DNA from: an uncultured Ruminococcus sp.
Lineage (GTDB): Bacteria; Bacillota; Clostridia; Oscillospirales; Ruminococcaceae
Length of the DNA stretch: 51,610 nucleotides
Direction: 5' to 3'
Assembly: GCA_900318825.1 (NCBI GenBank)
Contig: ONMB01000009.1
Span: 1-51,610 of the forward strand
The first letter of the stretch is position 1; the number at the start of each line of letters is the position of its first letter. Under the pieces are notes generated by a model that worked only from the letters and a program-made list of their open reading frames with translations, was not told where the DNA came from and searched no databases. This document shows, one piece after another, positions 1 through 7,507 of the stretch. Made by a program: the position numbers and the translations under genes.

Positions 1-909
1 GCTCGCTGAAATATAATTATGCTGCTGAGCGCTGGACGCAGGGCAAGGGCGGAGCTTCTCAGATAAGCTGTTATTTCTCCAATGATTCGGGATTTACTGT
101 TGAAAATGTTGAGGCTGTAAGAAATTCGATTGTGTCTTCACTATCCAATTCAGGAGTAGAAACTAATAAAACTGTTATTCCTGATTCTTACTATGCTCAG
201 CTTGGAAAATCCACTGTGACGTGTGATAGAAATGCTTCGTCTCAGGCTGAGATAACAGCAGTAGGCGGCAGATTCTTTTTATTCAGGGATTTTAATTTGC
301 TCAAAGGTGCTTACTTTAGCGAAAACGATAATATGCACAACAGCATAGTTATTGACAGATCGCTTGCATTCAAGCTTTACGGCTCTGAAAATGTTATCGG
401 TTTTTCAGTATATCTCAATGGCGTAAAATTCGCAATTGCAGCTGTTATAGCCGATCCTCAGACAAAATACGAAAAGGAGTGTGCAGGAGATATTCCACAC
501 GCTTACATTCCATATCAGGAGGCGGATAAATTATATGATAAAACGGAAGGTTCCCCAAAACTGAATTGCTACGAATGTATTCTGCCCGAACCTGTTGACG
601 AACTCGCCTATAACACGGTTAACAGCATTTTTAATGAAAGTTATAAAGACAAATGCCTGATTATCAAAAATACTGACCGTTTCTCATCTAAAGTCATACA
701 AAAGAGTTATGGACAAGGCAATTGAACTGCCCTATTGGGAAAACGCTTCAAGAATGGCAGAATTCGATCTTTCTATCTTATATTTCATAAGAGTGCTGCT
801 GTTTATCATTCCCTCTGCCACATGTTTATTTATTGCGATTATATTCAGTAAAAGGTTGAGATACCGGATAGTCACGCTAAAAAAACAAAAAACCGTTCCC
901 ACATCGTGA
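1..909 (+). pseudogene. FtsX/MacB-type ABC permease, 5' cut by window edge, apparent frameshift
   Basis: The reading frame is open from the window edge, so the annotated start lies outside. The first frame ends at 725 and encodes a soluble extracytoplasmic domain resembling the MacB periplasmic core, with a typical motif (INSIVIDRSLAFKLYG-like, around 340-390). A second frame from 709 to 909 continues with a LPYWENASR motif, which in this family follows the core domain, then one membrane helix and a basic tail. The most economical reading is one gene with a 1-base insertion or 2-base deletion near 711-722. Two overlapping genes (5'-open to 725; 709-909) remain possible. The stop at 907 lies in the loop of the following terminator. 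FtsX permeases work with an ABC ATPase in export or cell-envelope signalling; no partner ATPase is visible upstream. Confidence 0.55.
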
Positions 910-922
910 GAACGGTTTTTTT
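890..922 (+). terminator. Rho-independent terminator
   Basis: Nine-base stem AAACCGTTC / GAACGGTTT with an 11-base loop, then a run of T to 922. It closes the FtsX-type gene; the stop codon of that gene falls in the loop. Confidence 0.85.
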
Positions 923-934
923 ACACTATCATAG

Positions 935-1324
935 CGCAATCCGAACCATACGCGTCTGCCAATTCCGCCATATCCGCTAAGACCTCTTACTGATGAACCT
1001 ATATGTGCTTTCAGCAGTGATTGTGTAATATACGGAAATAAAGACACAGAAGCAGAACGCTATGCAAAAGAATGGGAACTGGAGTTTGTTCATCAAAACG
1101 AGATCAAAGGCGATGCAAACCTTGATGAACAGGTAAACATCGCAGATACAGTCCTCGTAATGCAGGTCGCAACAAATCCCGACAAATACGATCAGGGCAA
1201 GTCTGAATTCAGCATAACTGCTCAGGGCGAGATAAACGCCGATGTTGACGGCAAGAAAGGTCTCTCAAACTCAGACGCGCTCCTGATACAGAAGTTCAAG
1301 CTCGGACTTATTGATAAATTCTGA
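935..1324 (+). pseudogene. Relic of a BspA-type LRR protein with C-terminal dockerin
   Basis: The frame is open from a TAG at 932 to the TGA at 1322 but has no start codon with a ribosome site and no signal peptide. From about 1006 it encodes the typical end of BspA-like leucine-rich repeats (CVIYGN...AERYAKEW) and from about 1108 a dockerin almost identical to the one in the intact gene at 1504-2481 (GDANLDEQVNIAD, then NADVDGKKGLSNSDALL). The N-terminal part, signal peptide and most repeats are missing. It is probably the 3' leftover of a duplicated gene after deletion. A translated domestic function seems unlikely. Confidence 0.7.
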
Positions 1325-1333
1325 TATAACACA

Positions 1334-1366
1334 AAACCGGTCTCCCACAAGAGGCCGTTTATTTTA
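1334..1366 (+). terminator. Decayed terminator after the dockerin relic
   Basis: Imperfect stem AAACCGGTCTC / GAGGCCGTTT followed by ATTTTA. It matches the terminator at 7472-7500 in its left arm and the bases before it. Confidence 0.5.
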
Positions 1367-1386
1367 CAATAACGTCTGCAAGTGAT
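1366..1386 (+). repeat. 21-bp terminator-tail repeat, copy 1
   Basis: This 21-base stretch directly follows the T-rich end of a terminator and recurs without mismatch at 7345-7365, again directly after a terminator. Core: ATAACGTCTGCAAG. Confidence 0.7.
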
Positions 1387-1435
1387 TGTGTAAAACGCTC
1401 TGCATTATTAATTGTTTGTAATATTGATAAAAGAC

Positions 1436-1464
1436 TTGCAAATACAGTAAAAATGTGCTAATAT
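1436..1464 (+). promoter_or_regulatory. Sigma-A-like promoter of the LRR-dockerin gene
   Basis: TTGCAA at 1436-1441, 17-base spacer ending in TGTGC, then TAATAT at 1459-1464. It lies 40 bases upstream of the start codon. Confidence 0.6.
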
Positions 1465-1503
1465 TATTTGTAATGATAATTACACTTTCTAAGGAGGATT
1501 GTT

Positions 1504-2481
1504 ATGAAAAAGTTTATCGCAGGAGTTTTATCACTTTGCATGATCGGCGGAGCTATGCCGCTCGTGAATAATTATGCACCGGGATCAGCTATAACCGCAA
1601 GCGCTGAGGAACGATTCGGTGAAGAAATAATAGATTATTTTCGTTTCTATGTTTATTCCGACCACGCTGAACTTGCTGAATGCGGCATAGGTGAAAAAGT
1701 TGATTTCATTATACCAAGCGAGGTATATTATCGTCCGGTTACTGTTATACGCTCCCATGCCTTTGCCGCCTGTCACGATCTTAAATCAGTAATAATCCCC
1801 GATACTGTAACAAGTATAGGAAACTCTGCATTCCTCGATACAAGTATCGAATCCATAACGATACCTGATTCTGTAAAAAGTTTAGGTGAAGGTGCATTTG
1901 AAAACTGTACACTTCTTAAATCCATAACGATACCTGATTCTGTAAAAAGATTAGGTAAATGTACATTTGAAAACTGTACACTTCTTAAATCTATAACGAT
2001 ACCTCATTCTGTAACAACAATAGACAACTATGCATTCAATCACTGTAATAGCCTTGAAACAGTAACGATACTAAACCCTGATTGTAAAATATATAATTCA
2101 ACATATACGATCAATAATGGACCAGATAGTAATAATAATATTTATTTCAATGGCACGATCTGTGGTTATGCAAACTCTACTGCACAGGCTTATGCAAACC
2201 AAAAACGCTACAAGTTTGAAGCTCTCCCCGATGAGCCCTCCAGTGAGGCGGCTTCCACTCTAAAGGGCGACGCAAACCTCGATAAACAGGTCAACATCGC
2301 AGATGCTGTCCTTGTAATGCAGGTCGCAACAAATCCGGACAAGTACGCTCAGGGCAAGTCCGACGTCAGCATAAAGCCACAGGGAGAGATCAACGCCGAT
2401 GTTGACGGTAAATCCGGACTCAGTAACTCCGACGCGCTTCTGATACAGAAATTCAAGCTCGGACTCATTGATAAGTTCTGA
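1504..2481 (+). CDS. Secreted BspA-type leucine-rich-repeat protein with dockerin
   Basis: 325 residues. The ATG follows AAGGAGG at good spacing. An N-terminal signal peptide (about 1-34, basic start, hydrophobic core, ASA cleavage site) is followed by LRR_5/BspA repeats at about 70-200 with the recurring pattern SITIPDSVxxLGxxxFENCxxLK, an end cap with IYFNGTICGYANS, and a type I dockerin at about 252-325 with two calcium-loop repeats (GDANLDKQVNIADA and NADVDGKSGLSNSDA). Dockerins attach proteins to cohesins of a cellulosome-like scaffold, so the protein is probably displayed at the cell surface, where the LRR part may bind a polysaccharide, protein or host ligand. No catalytic domain is visible. 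A shorter near-copy of its 3' end lies at 935-1324. Confidence 0.85.
   Translation: MKKFIAGVLSLCMIGGAMPLVNNYAPGSAITASAEERFGEEIIDYFRFYVYSDHAELAECGIGEKVDFIIPSEVYYRPVTVIRSHAFAACHDLKSVIIPDTVTSIGNSAFLDTSIESITIPDSVKSLGEGAFENCTLLKSITIPDSVKRLGKCTFENCTLLKSITIPHSVTTIDNYAFNHCNSLETVTILNPDCKIYNSTYTINNGPDSNNNIYFNGTICGYANSTAQAYANQKRYKFEALPDEPSSEAASTLKGDANLDKQVNIADAVLVMQVATNPDKYAQGKSDVSIKPQGEINADVDGKSGLSNSDALLIQKFKLGLIDKF
1851..1988 (+). repeat. Two tandem 69-bp LRR units
   Basis: Units 1851-1919 and 1920-1988 are nearly identical at DNA level (each encodes 23 residues, one leucine-rich repeat); a third, more diverged unit starts at 1989. This is recent tandem duplication inside the LRR domain. Confidence 0.85.
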
Positions 2482-2491
2482 ATAACGCAAG

Positions 2492-2526
2492 CCGGTCTCA
2501 CATAACGTGGGACCGGTCATTTTTTA
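2492..2526 (+). terminator. Rho-independent terminator of the LRR-dockerin gene
   Basis: Ten-base stem CCGGTCTCAC / GTGGGACCGG with a 5-base loop, followed by TCATTTTTT. The bases after it resemble those after the terminator at 890-922 (ACACTATCA then CGCA). Confidence 0.85.
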
Positions 2527-2622
2527 CACTATCACAACGCAGACAGAAAATCCCACACCGGTTGATTACGGATCAAAATGACAAAACTGTAAGATTCAGA
2601 TAATGAATTTGTCAGAAAAATA

Positions 2623-2631
2623 TGCTATAAT
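2623..2631 (+). promoter_or_regulatory. Extended -10 element before the ABC exporter genes
   Basis: TGCTATAAT 28 bases upstream of the ATPase start. No good -35 hexamer is found at 17 bases, so the TGC extension is likely to matter. Confidence 0.5.
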
Positions 2632-2658
2632 ATAATCAGCAAAAAAGGAGGCGGCTCT

Positions 2659-3324
2659 ATGGAACTATTGAATGCTGAAAACATTTGCAAGATATACGGC
2701 AAAGGTGAAAATGAAGTCAGGGCAGTTGACGGTGTATCATTCAGCGTACCCAAAGGACAGATGGTGGCAATAGTCGGTGCCAGCGGCTCCGGAAAGTCAA
2801 CGCTCCTGCATATGATAGGTGCGGTAGACCGTCCCACTTCCGGCAAGATATGGCTTGACGGTCAGGACGTATTCAGGCAGAACAATCGAGAGCTTGCCAT
2901 ATTCCGCAGAAGACAGGTCGGTCTCATATATCAGTTCTACAACCTGATACCCGTTCTGACTGCGGAGGAAAACATCACCCTCCCACTTCTCATGGACGGC
3001 AGAAAGCCCGACAAGGAGCATCTTGAGAGAATAATCAATATGCTCGGACTGGAGAACCGCCGGGATCATCTCCCTTCTCAGATGTCAGGAGGTCAGCAGC
3101 AGAGAGTCTCTATCGGCAGGGCACTTTTCACGTCACCTCAGGTCATACTTGCCGACGAGCCCACCGGTAACCTCGACAGCGAGCTGAAGCAGACTATACT
3201 CATTATCACCCACGACGAAAACATCGCCGAACAGTGTGACCGGATAATCGTTCTGAGCGACGGCAAGATAATTTCCGATGAAGCAGCTCCGGCTGCTAAG
3301 GAGGCTGACAGCAATGAGATATGA
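2659..3324 (+). CDS. ABC transporter ATPase of the MacB/LolD type, with a missing segment
   Basis: 221 residues; AAGGAGG lies before the ATG. Visible motifs: Walker A GASGSGKST (40-48), Q-loop Q92, signature MSGGQ (142-146), Walker B ILADEPTG (163-170), D-loop NLDS (171-174) and H-loop His185 in ITHDENIA. In the family about 17 residues separate the D-loop from the strand before the switch histidine; here only about three do, so some 14-16 residues that normally form a helix are absent, in frame. It couples ATP hydrolysis to the FtsX-type permease that overlaps its end. Whether the shortened protein still works is open. The two-component system downstream suggests an antimicrobial-peptide or envelope-stress export module. 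Confidence 0.85.
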   Translation: MELLNAENICKIYGKGENEVRAVDGVSFSVPKGQMVAIVGASGSGKSTLLHMIGAVDRPTSGKIWLDGQDVFRQNNRELAIFRRRQVGLIYQFYNLIPVLTAEENITLPLLMDGRKPDKEHLERIINMLGLENRRDHLPSQMSGGQQQRVSIGRALFTSPQVILADEPTGNLDSELKQTILIITHDENIAEQCDRIIVLSDGKIISDEAAPAAKEADSNEI

Positions 3325-5566
3325 AAAACTGCTTGCTTCCAGATACATAAAAGCTCAGAAACGACAGTCGATCTTTACCGTAATTAGCATCGCCGCTGCA
3401 ATAGCGATAATGGCTATGGTGTTCGTGCTTTACAGCGTCTTTATGAACTGCTTCCGGAAGGCTGTTTATACTTCGTCGCCATATCACCTTGAATTCAAAG
3501 GTATTACATCTGAACAGGGAGAGGCTTTCCACAATGAGGAACACATAAAATCGCTGCGGCTGGAAGATGCTCCGGACGGCACTGTGACTGCCTACATCAT
3601 GTTCGGCAGCAATATCGGCGACAGAGACCACTGGCTGCAACGCGCTTCAAGAGAGACAGGCACAGAGGAACAGTACAAGAACGATCAGTATAAATGGAAC
3701 AACTCGCTGATGAGACTTGACCTTATCGACGACGGTGCTCATCTGTGGCGGCTGAGGATATTCTGTGTATTTTTCATCTTTGCTGTGCTCTTTGCACTGG
3801 CACTTCGTCTCGTTGTCGATACAGCCTTCGAGATATCCTCAAAGGAGCGTGAACGCCATTACGGTGTGCTGCAATCAATAGGCGCAACTCCGCAGCAGAT
3901 AGTGAAGATAATTACCTTTGAGGGAATGCGCCTGTGCCTTATCGCGATCCCCTTCGGCTTAGCGGCAGGCATTGCAACTGCCTATCTGATGTTCAGAGCA
4001 CTCCTTGCCGCAGGTCTTTCCGACATCATTCACGGCATGACAAGTGAAGATTTCAGTCTTTCATTCTCAGTCGATCCGAAAATGCTTCTCATTTCAGCTT
4101 TGGTAGGTGCCGTATGGGTATTCCTTTCCTCCTACGGCGTGGGTATGCGCGTCATTCGCAAAGCCCCTATGGAAGCGATAACATCACGCGCAGATGATGT
4201 GAAAAAAGTGAAAAAGCACACGCTCTCAGGTAGGCTCTTCGGCATATCAGGCAGCATCGCTTCACGAAATGCAAGGCGGCAGAAAAAACGCTTTCTCATA
4301 ACCGTGGTGACGCTGACGGTCTCCATAACTATGTTTGCGATATTCACAACACTTTCGGACACCATAGAACACAGCATATCAAAGAGTATCTCCGCTTCGG
4401 AAGAAATGAACAACAGCGATTTCAGCTTGTTCCTGAATTATGATGAGGATCCGGAAAAACAGCTTGCTGACAGCGGGCTTTTCAGGGATATACGCATTTC
4501 AGAGTGCGTGACGTTCAACACAGATAAGTCTTCTTTATCACTCGCTGCGGTGGAATATGTCAACGAGGAGGAGTATAAAGCTCTCTTCGAGAACGATCCT
4601 CCGGTCAGCTATGAGGAGCTTGTCAGCTCAGGCGGCTACATACTTAATAAGTCATTTTCCGAGCTGGCGGCTATGAAAAAGGGCGATACAGTGTCAATTA
4701 CCACTGAACGCTATACACGGAAAGCAGATCAGCCGGACAGCTATACTGACGATCATAAAATGAACTTTGCCTACGATACTGAACTCTGTCCCCATGAGAT
4801 AAGTATAACCGCGGAGGCTGAAATACATGAGGAGCAGTACCGAGGCTTTATAGTATTTGTCAGTGCAATACCGACCTACTATACTGTCAGAAGCGAATGG
4901 TTCGGTGACATTTTTCAGTATTCTGTAATGTGCAGCCTTTCATCTGCTCAGGAAAACATATACACCACCGCCGATCACGACAAGATACTCGAATACTTTG
5001 AGAATAATTCCGACCGCATAGAGCTCAACGAGGATCTGTATAAAGAAAAGCTCGACGTCCACAACATTATGTCGTCGATAAGGGCAGGCGTACTGATATT
5101 CAATGTGATAATCGCACTGACCGCTCTCATCAATCTGCTGAACATAATCTCCACCGGTATCGCTAACCGCCGCAGTGAGCTTGCTTCTCTGCAATGTATC
5201 GGAATGACCGACAGGCAGCTTTACTGTATGACTGCAATAGAATGCTTGCAGTTCACCGTGACGGCAGCTCTGATTTCGGCTGCGATATGCGGTGCGGTCA
5301 TACTCGGAACAGAGCACTTCCTGCCTCAGATACTCATGAAAACATATGCTGATGACGGCGATGTCAGCAGAGATATGCTGAACGATGCCGTTCACCTTGA
5401 CCACATCTCTCCGTTTATCAGGATAGCTCTGGCTTCCGCTGCTGCATTTGCGGCAGGCTGTATAACCTCGCTTCTCATGCTGAGGTCACAGAACACCGAC
5501 AGCCTTTCCGATCAGATAAGAGGCTCAGAACTGAAGATCAATACTAATAGCTCGCAGATCCGTTGA
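3314..5566 (+). CDS. FtsX-family ABC transporter permease
   Basis: 750 residues from the ATG at 3314, which has AAGGAGG at 3299-3305; a longer frame from 3278 lacks a ribosome site. The start overlaps the ATPase by 11 bases, so translation is probably coupled. It has an N-terminal membrane helix (about 20-40), a first extracellular part, three helices around 160-290 forming the first FtsX domain (RHYGVLQSIGATPQQI motif), a second anchoring helix near 335-355, a larger extracellular domain (about 370-590), and a second FtsX domain with three helices at about 600-740 (ELASLQCIGMTDRQL motif). This is the fused, two-half permease layout typical of Firmicutes exporters and bacitracin-type sensors. 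The substrate cannot be read from the sequence. Confidence 0.85.
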   Translation: MRYEKLLASRYIKAQKRQSIFTVISIAAAIAIMAMVFVLYSVFMNCFRKAVYTSSPYHLEFKGITSEQGEAFHNEEHIKSLRLEDAPDGTVTAYIMFGSNIGDRDHWLQRASRETGTEEQYKNDQYKWNNSLMRLDLIDDGAHLWRLRIFCVFFIFAVLFALALRLVVDTAFEISSKERERHYGVLQSIGATPQQIVKIITFEGMRLCLIAIPFGLAAGIATAYLMFRALLAAGLSDIIHGMTSEDFSLSFSVDPKMLLISALVGAVWVFLSSYGVGMRVIRKAPMEAITSRADDVKKVKKHTLSGRLFGISGSIASRNARRQKKRFLITVVTLTVSITMFAIFTTLSDTIEHSISKSISASEEMNNSDFSLFLNYDEDPEKQLADSGLFRDIRISECVTFNTDKSSLSLAAVEYVNEEEYKALFENDPPVSYEELVSSGGYILNKSFSELAAMKKGDTVSITTERYTRKADQPDSYTDDHKMNFAYDTELCPHEISITAEAEIHEEQYRGFIVFVSAIPTYYTVRSEWFGDIFQYSVMCSLSSAQENIYTTADHDKILEYFENNSDRIELNEDLYKEKLDVHNIMSSIRAGVLIFNVIIALTALINLLNIISTGIANRRSELASLQCIGMTDRQLYCMTAIECLQFTVTAALISAAICGAVILGTEHFLPQILMKTYADDGDVSRDMLNDAVHLDHISPFIRIALASAAAFAAGCITSLLMLRSQNTDSLSDQIRGSELKINTNSSQIR

Positions 5567-5599
5567 AGAAGCTATATAACGGAACTATCTCCGCGACTA

Positions 5600-5628
5600 T
5601 TGATATTCCTTGCAATATGTGCTATAAT
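5600..5628 (+). promoter_or_regulatory. Promoter of the two-component system
   Basis: TTGATA at 5600-5605, 17-base spacer ending in TGTGC, TATAAT at 5623-5628, 24 bases before the response-regulator ATG. The regulator and kinase can therefore be transcribed independently of the transporter. Confidence 0.7.
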
Positions 5629-5651
5629 CAATACAACTGGAGGTGGCTCCT

Positions 5652-6326
5652 ATGCCGAGAATACTGCTTATCGAGGACGATGAACAGCTCGCAAGATTTC
5701 TGATACGTTTCCTCAACTCAGAGGGCTGCACGACGTCCTATGCCAGCGGTCAAAAAGAAGGACTGCGGCTGTTTGAAGAAAATCTATATGACTGTGTTCT
5801 GCTGGACATTTCCCTGAAGGACGGCAACGGCTACTCCGTATGCGCTGCTATGAAAGCCGAAAAAGATACCCCTGTGATATTCATTACTGCCTCAGCCGAT
5901 GAAGCCTGCACAGTCGCCGGGTTTGAAATAGGTGCAGACGACTATATCGGCAAGCCCTTCGGCACACGCGAACTTCTCGCCCGTATGAAAAATGTAATGC
6001 GCCGGCACAAGAGATCCTCTCCCCTTCTGCAATGCAGCAATGTCACGATAGATCCGATCAAAGGTATAGTCTGCAAAGACGGCTGCGAGCTTATCCTGTC
6101 CGCATTGGAATACCGCCTGCTGCTTGTATTCTTCTCTAACAAGAACCAGATGCTGTCACGCGACAGGATAGCTGAGGAACTCTGGTCGCTGACAAAAGAA
6201 TTCGTTTCCGACAACACCCTGAGCGTCTACATAAAGCGTCTGCGTGAGAAGATCGAGGACGATCCGCAGGTTCCGCGCATCATCATAACGGTCAGAGGTC
6301 TCGGCTACAAGGCGGTGGACCAATGA
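5652..6326 (+). CDS. OmpR-family response regulator
   Basis: 224 residues; the ATG at 5652 follows GGAGGTG at proper spacing (a GTG at 5643 lies inside that ribosome site). Receiver domain at 1-115 with acidic pocket ED (8-10), phospho-acceptor Asp52, Thr79 and Lys101 in GKPFG; winged-helix DNA-binding domain at about 125-224 with the usual RLREKIEDDP and RGLGYK ending. It is phosphorylated by the kinase whose gene overlaps it by 4 bases (ATGA), and is likely to control the adjacent ABC exporter. No direct operator could be recognised. Confidence 0.92.
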   Translation: MPRILLIEDDEQLARFLIRFLNSEGCTTSYASGQKEGLRLFEENLYDCVLLDISLKDGNGYSVCAAMKAEKDTPVIFITASADEACTVAGFEIGADDYIGKPFGTRELLARMKNVMRRHKRSSPLLQCSNVTIDPIKGIVCKDGCELILSALEYRLLLVFFSNKNQMLSRDRIAEELWSLTKEFVSDNTLSVYIKRLREKIEDDPQVPRIIITVRGLGYKAVDQ

Positions 6327-7312
6327 GCAGCAAATGCCGCCGTCTGACACATATTCTCCTGACCGCAGCCGCAGCAGTGTTCTGTATGATTTTCAGTCCT
6401 CCCTGTGCAGCCGCGGTGATAGTGCTATCCGCAGTATTATTCGTGCTCTACGAAGTGCTTCTCTCCGGCAGGCGGAAACAAGTAATCCAGCTCTGTGACA
6501 ACATCGACCGTATACTCCGCGGTGACGACCTGATAAATTTTGATGAATACAAAGAGGGCGAACTGAGTGTTCTTTCGGCAGAAGTACACAAAATGACCAT
6601 AAGGCTTCGTGAACAGAATGCGTCGCTCCTGAATGAAAAACAGTTTGCAAAGGAGGCTCTTGAGGACATCTCTCACCAGCTCAGAACTCCCCTGACATCG
6701 GTAATGATGATCCTCGGACTTATGCGCTCCCCAGGACTTACAGAAAAAGAACGTCTGGATTATCTGCGCGAATTGTACGAGCTGCTTGCTCGCATGAAGT
6801 GGCTCATTGAGACAATGCTGAGCCTGTCAAGGATCGAAGCCGACGCAGTAAGGTTTGCAGCGGATACAGTCACCTGCCGCGAACTTATCGAACGTTCAGC
6901 AGAAACAGTTTCCGTTGCTGCTGAACTCAAAGGCGTTGGAATAAAGACCGCGATCGACGGAGAGCCTGTTTTCACAGGTGATCTGCATTACACCTCCGAG
7001 GCAGTGGTAAACCTTCTGAAAAATGCTATCGAGCATACTCCCGAAGGCGGTACGATCACGGTCACAGCAAAAGGAAATAACCTTTTTTCAAATATTGTAA
7101 TAGCCGACAGCGGTGAGGGAATACCCGAAAATGAACTTCCTCATATCTTCGAGCGCTTCTACCGTTCATCGGAGTACACTAAAAATGGCTACGGTATCGG
7201 GCTCGCATTCGCAAAGAAGGTCATATCCGCACAGAAAGGAAGCCTGAAAGCCGCAAATCAAAAGCCTAAAGGCGCTGTATTTGATATCATATTCTATAAT
7301 GCTGTCATATGA
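6323..7312 (+). CDS. Sensor histidine kinase
   Basis: 329 residues. Two short membrane helices near the N-terminus (about 9-25 and 28-46) with almost no extracellular loop, a linker, HisKA domain with phospho-acceptor His118 in DISHQLRTPLTS, and an HATPase_c domain with N-box NLLKNAIEHTPEGG, G1 box DSGEGIP, F-box FERFYRS and G2 box GYGIGLA. The lack of an extracellular sensor is like kinases that sense through a partner ABC transporter (BceS-type); this fits the neighbouring exporter but is inference. Overlaps the regulator by 4 bases; its stop codon lies in the stem of the following terminator. Confidence 0.92.
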   Translation: MSSKCRRLTHILLTAAAAVFCMIFSPPCAAAVIVLSAVLFVLYEVLLSGRRKQVIQLCDNIDRILRGDDLINFDEYKEGELSVLSAEVHKMTIRLREQNASLLNEKQFAKEALEDISHQLRTPLTSVMMILGLMRSPGLTEKERLDYLRELYELLARMKWLIETMLSLSRIEADAVRFAADTVTCRELIERSAETVSVAAELKGVGIKTAIDGEPVFTGDLHYTSEAVVNLLKNAIEHTPEGGTITVTAKGNNLFSNIVIADSGEGIPENELPHIFERFYRSSEYTKNGYGIGLAFAKKVISAQKGSLKAANQKPKGAVFDIIFYNAVI

Positions 7313-7343
7313 CCGTCCCCACGTCGTGAGAACGGTCATTTTT
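7309..7343 (+). terminator. Terminator of the two-component operon
   Basis: Stem ATGACCGT / ACGGTCAT with an inner CACG/CGTG pairing, followed by TTTTT. The kinase stop codon sits at its left foot. Confidence 0.85.
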
Positions 7344-7344
7344 A

Positions 7345-7365
7345 ACAATAACGTCTGCAAGTGAT
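7345..7365 (+). repeat. 21-bp terminator-tail repeat, copy 2
   Basis: Exact match to 1366-1386, again directly after the T-run of a terminator. Confidence 0.7.
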
Positions 7366-7398
7366 CGTACAGATCGCTGACGTTTAAGGCAAAAATGA

Positions 7399-7461
7399 CT
7401 CAGCAACTCAGATGCGCTTCTCATTCAGGAATTAAAACTCGGACTCATTCATATATTCTGA
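7399..7461 (+). pseudogene. Dockerin C-terminal scrap
   Basis: These 63 bases encode 20 residues that match the last 20 residues of the dockerin at 1504-2481 with four differences (LSNSDALLIQ, then LKLGLIH) and a TGA at 7459. The downstream bases and terminator match those after the relic at 935-1324 better than those after the intact gene. Nothing upstream continues the frame. It is a remnant of a third LRR-dockerin type gene. Confidence 0.7.
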
Positions 7462-7471
7462 CATAACACAA

Positions 7472-7500
7472 AACCGGTCTCCAATAAGAGACCGGTTGTA
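7472..7500. terminator. Terminator between converging genes
   Basis: Ten-base perfect stem AACCGGTCTC / GAGACCGGTT. It follows the dockerin scrap on the plus strand and lies just after the stop of the GGDEF gene on the minus strand, so it may now serve that gene. Confidence 0.7.
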
Positions 7501-7507
7501 TTTACGA

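Noticed and set aside
1015-1393. Shared 13-base stretch AGTGATTGTGTAA inside the relic and after its terminator
   Set aside because: Too short and AT-rich to claim a second relic of an LRR gene; chance is sufficient.
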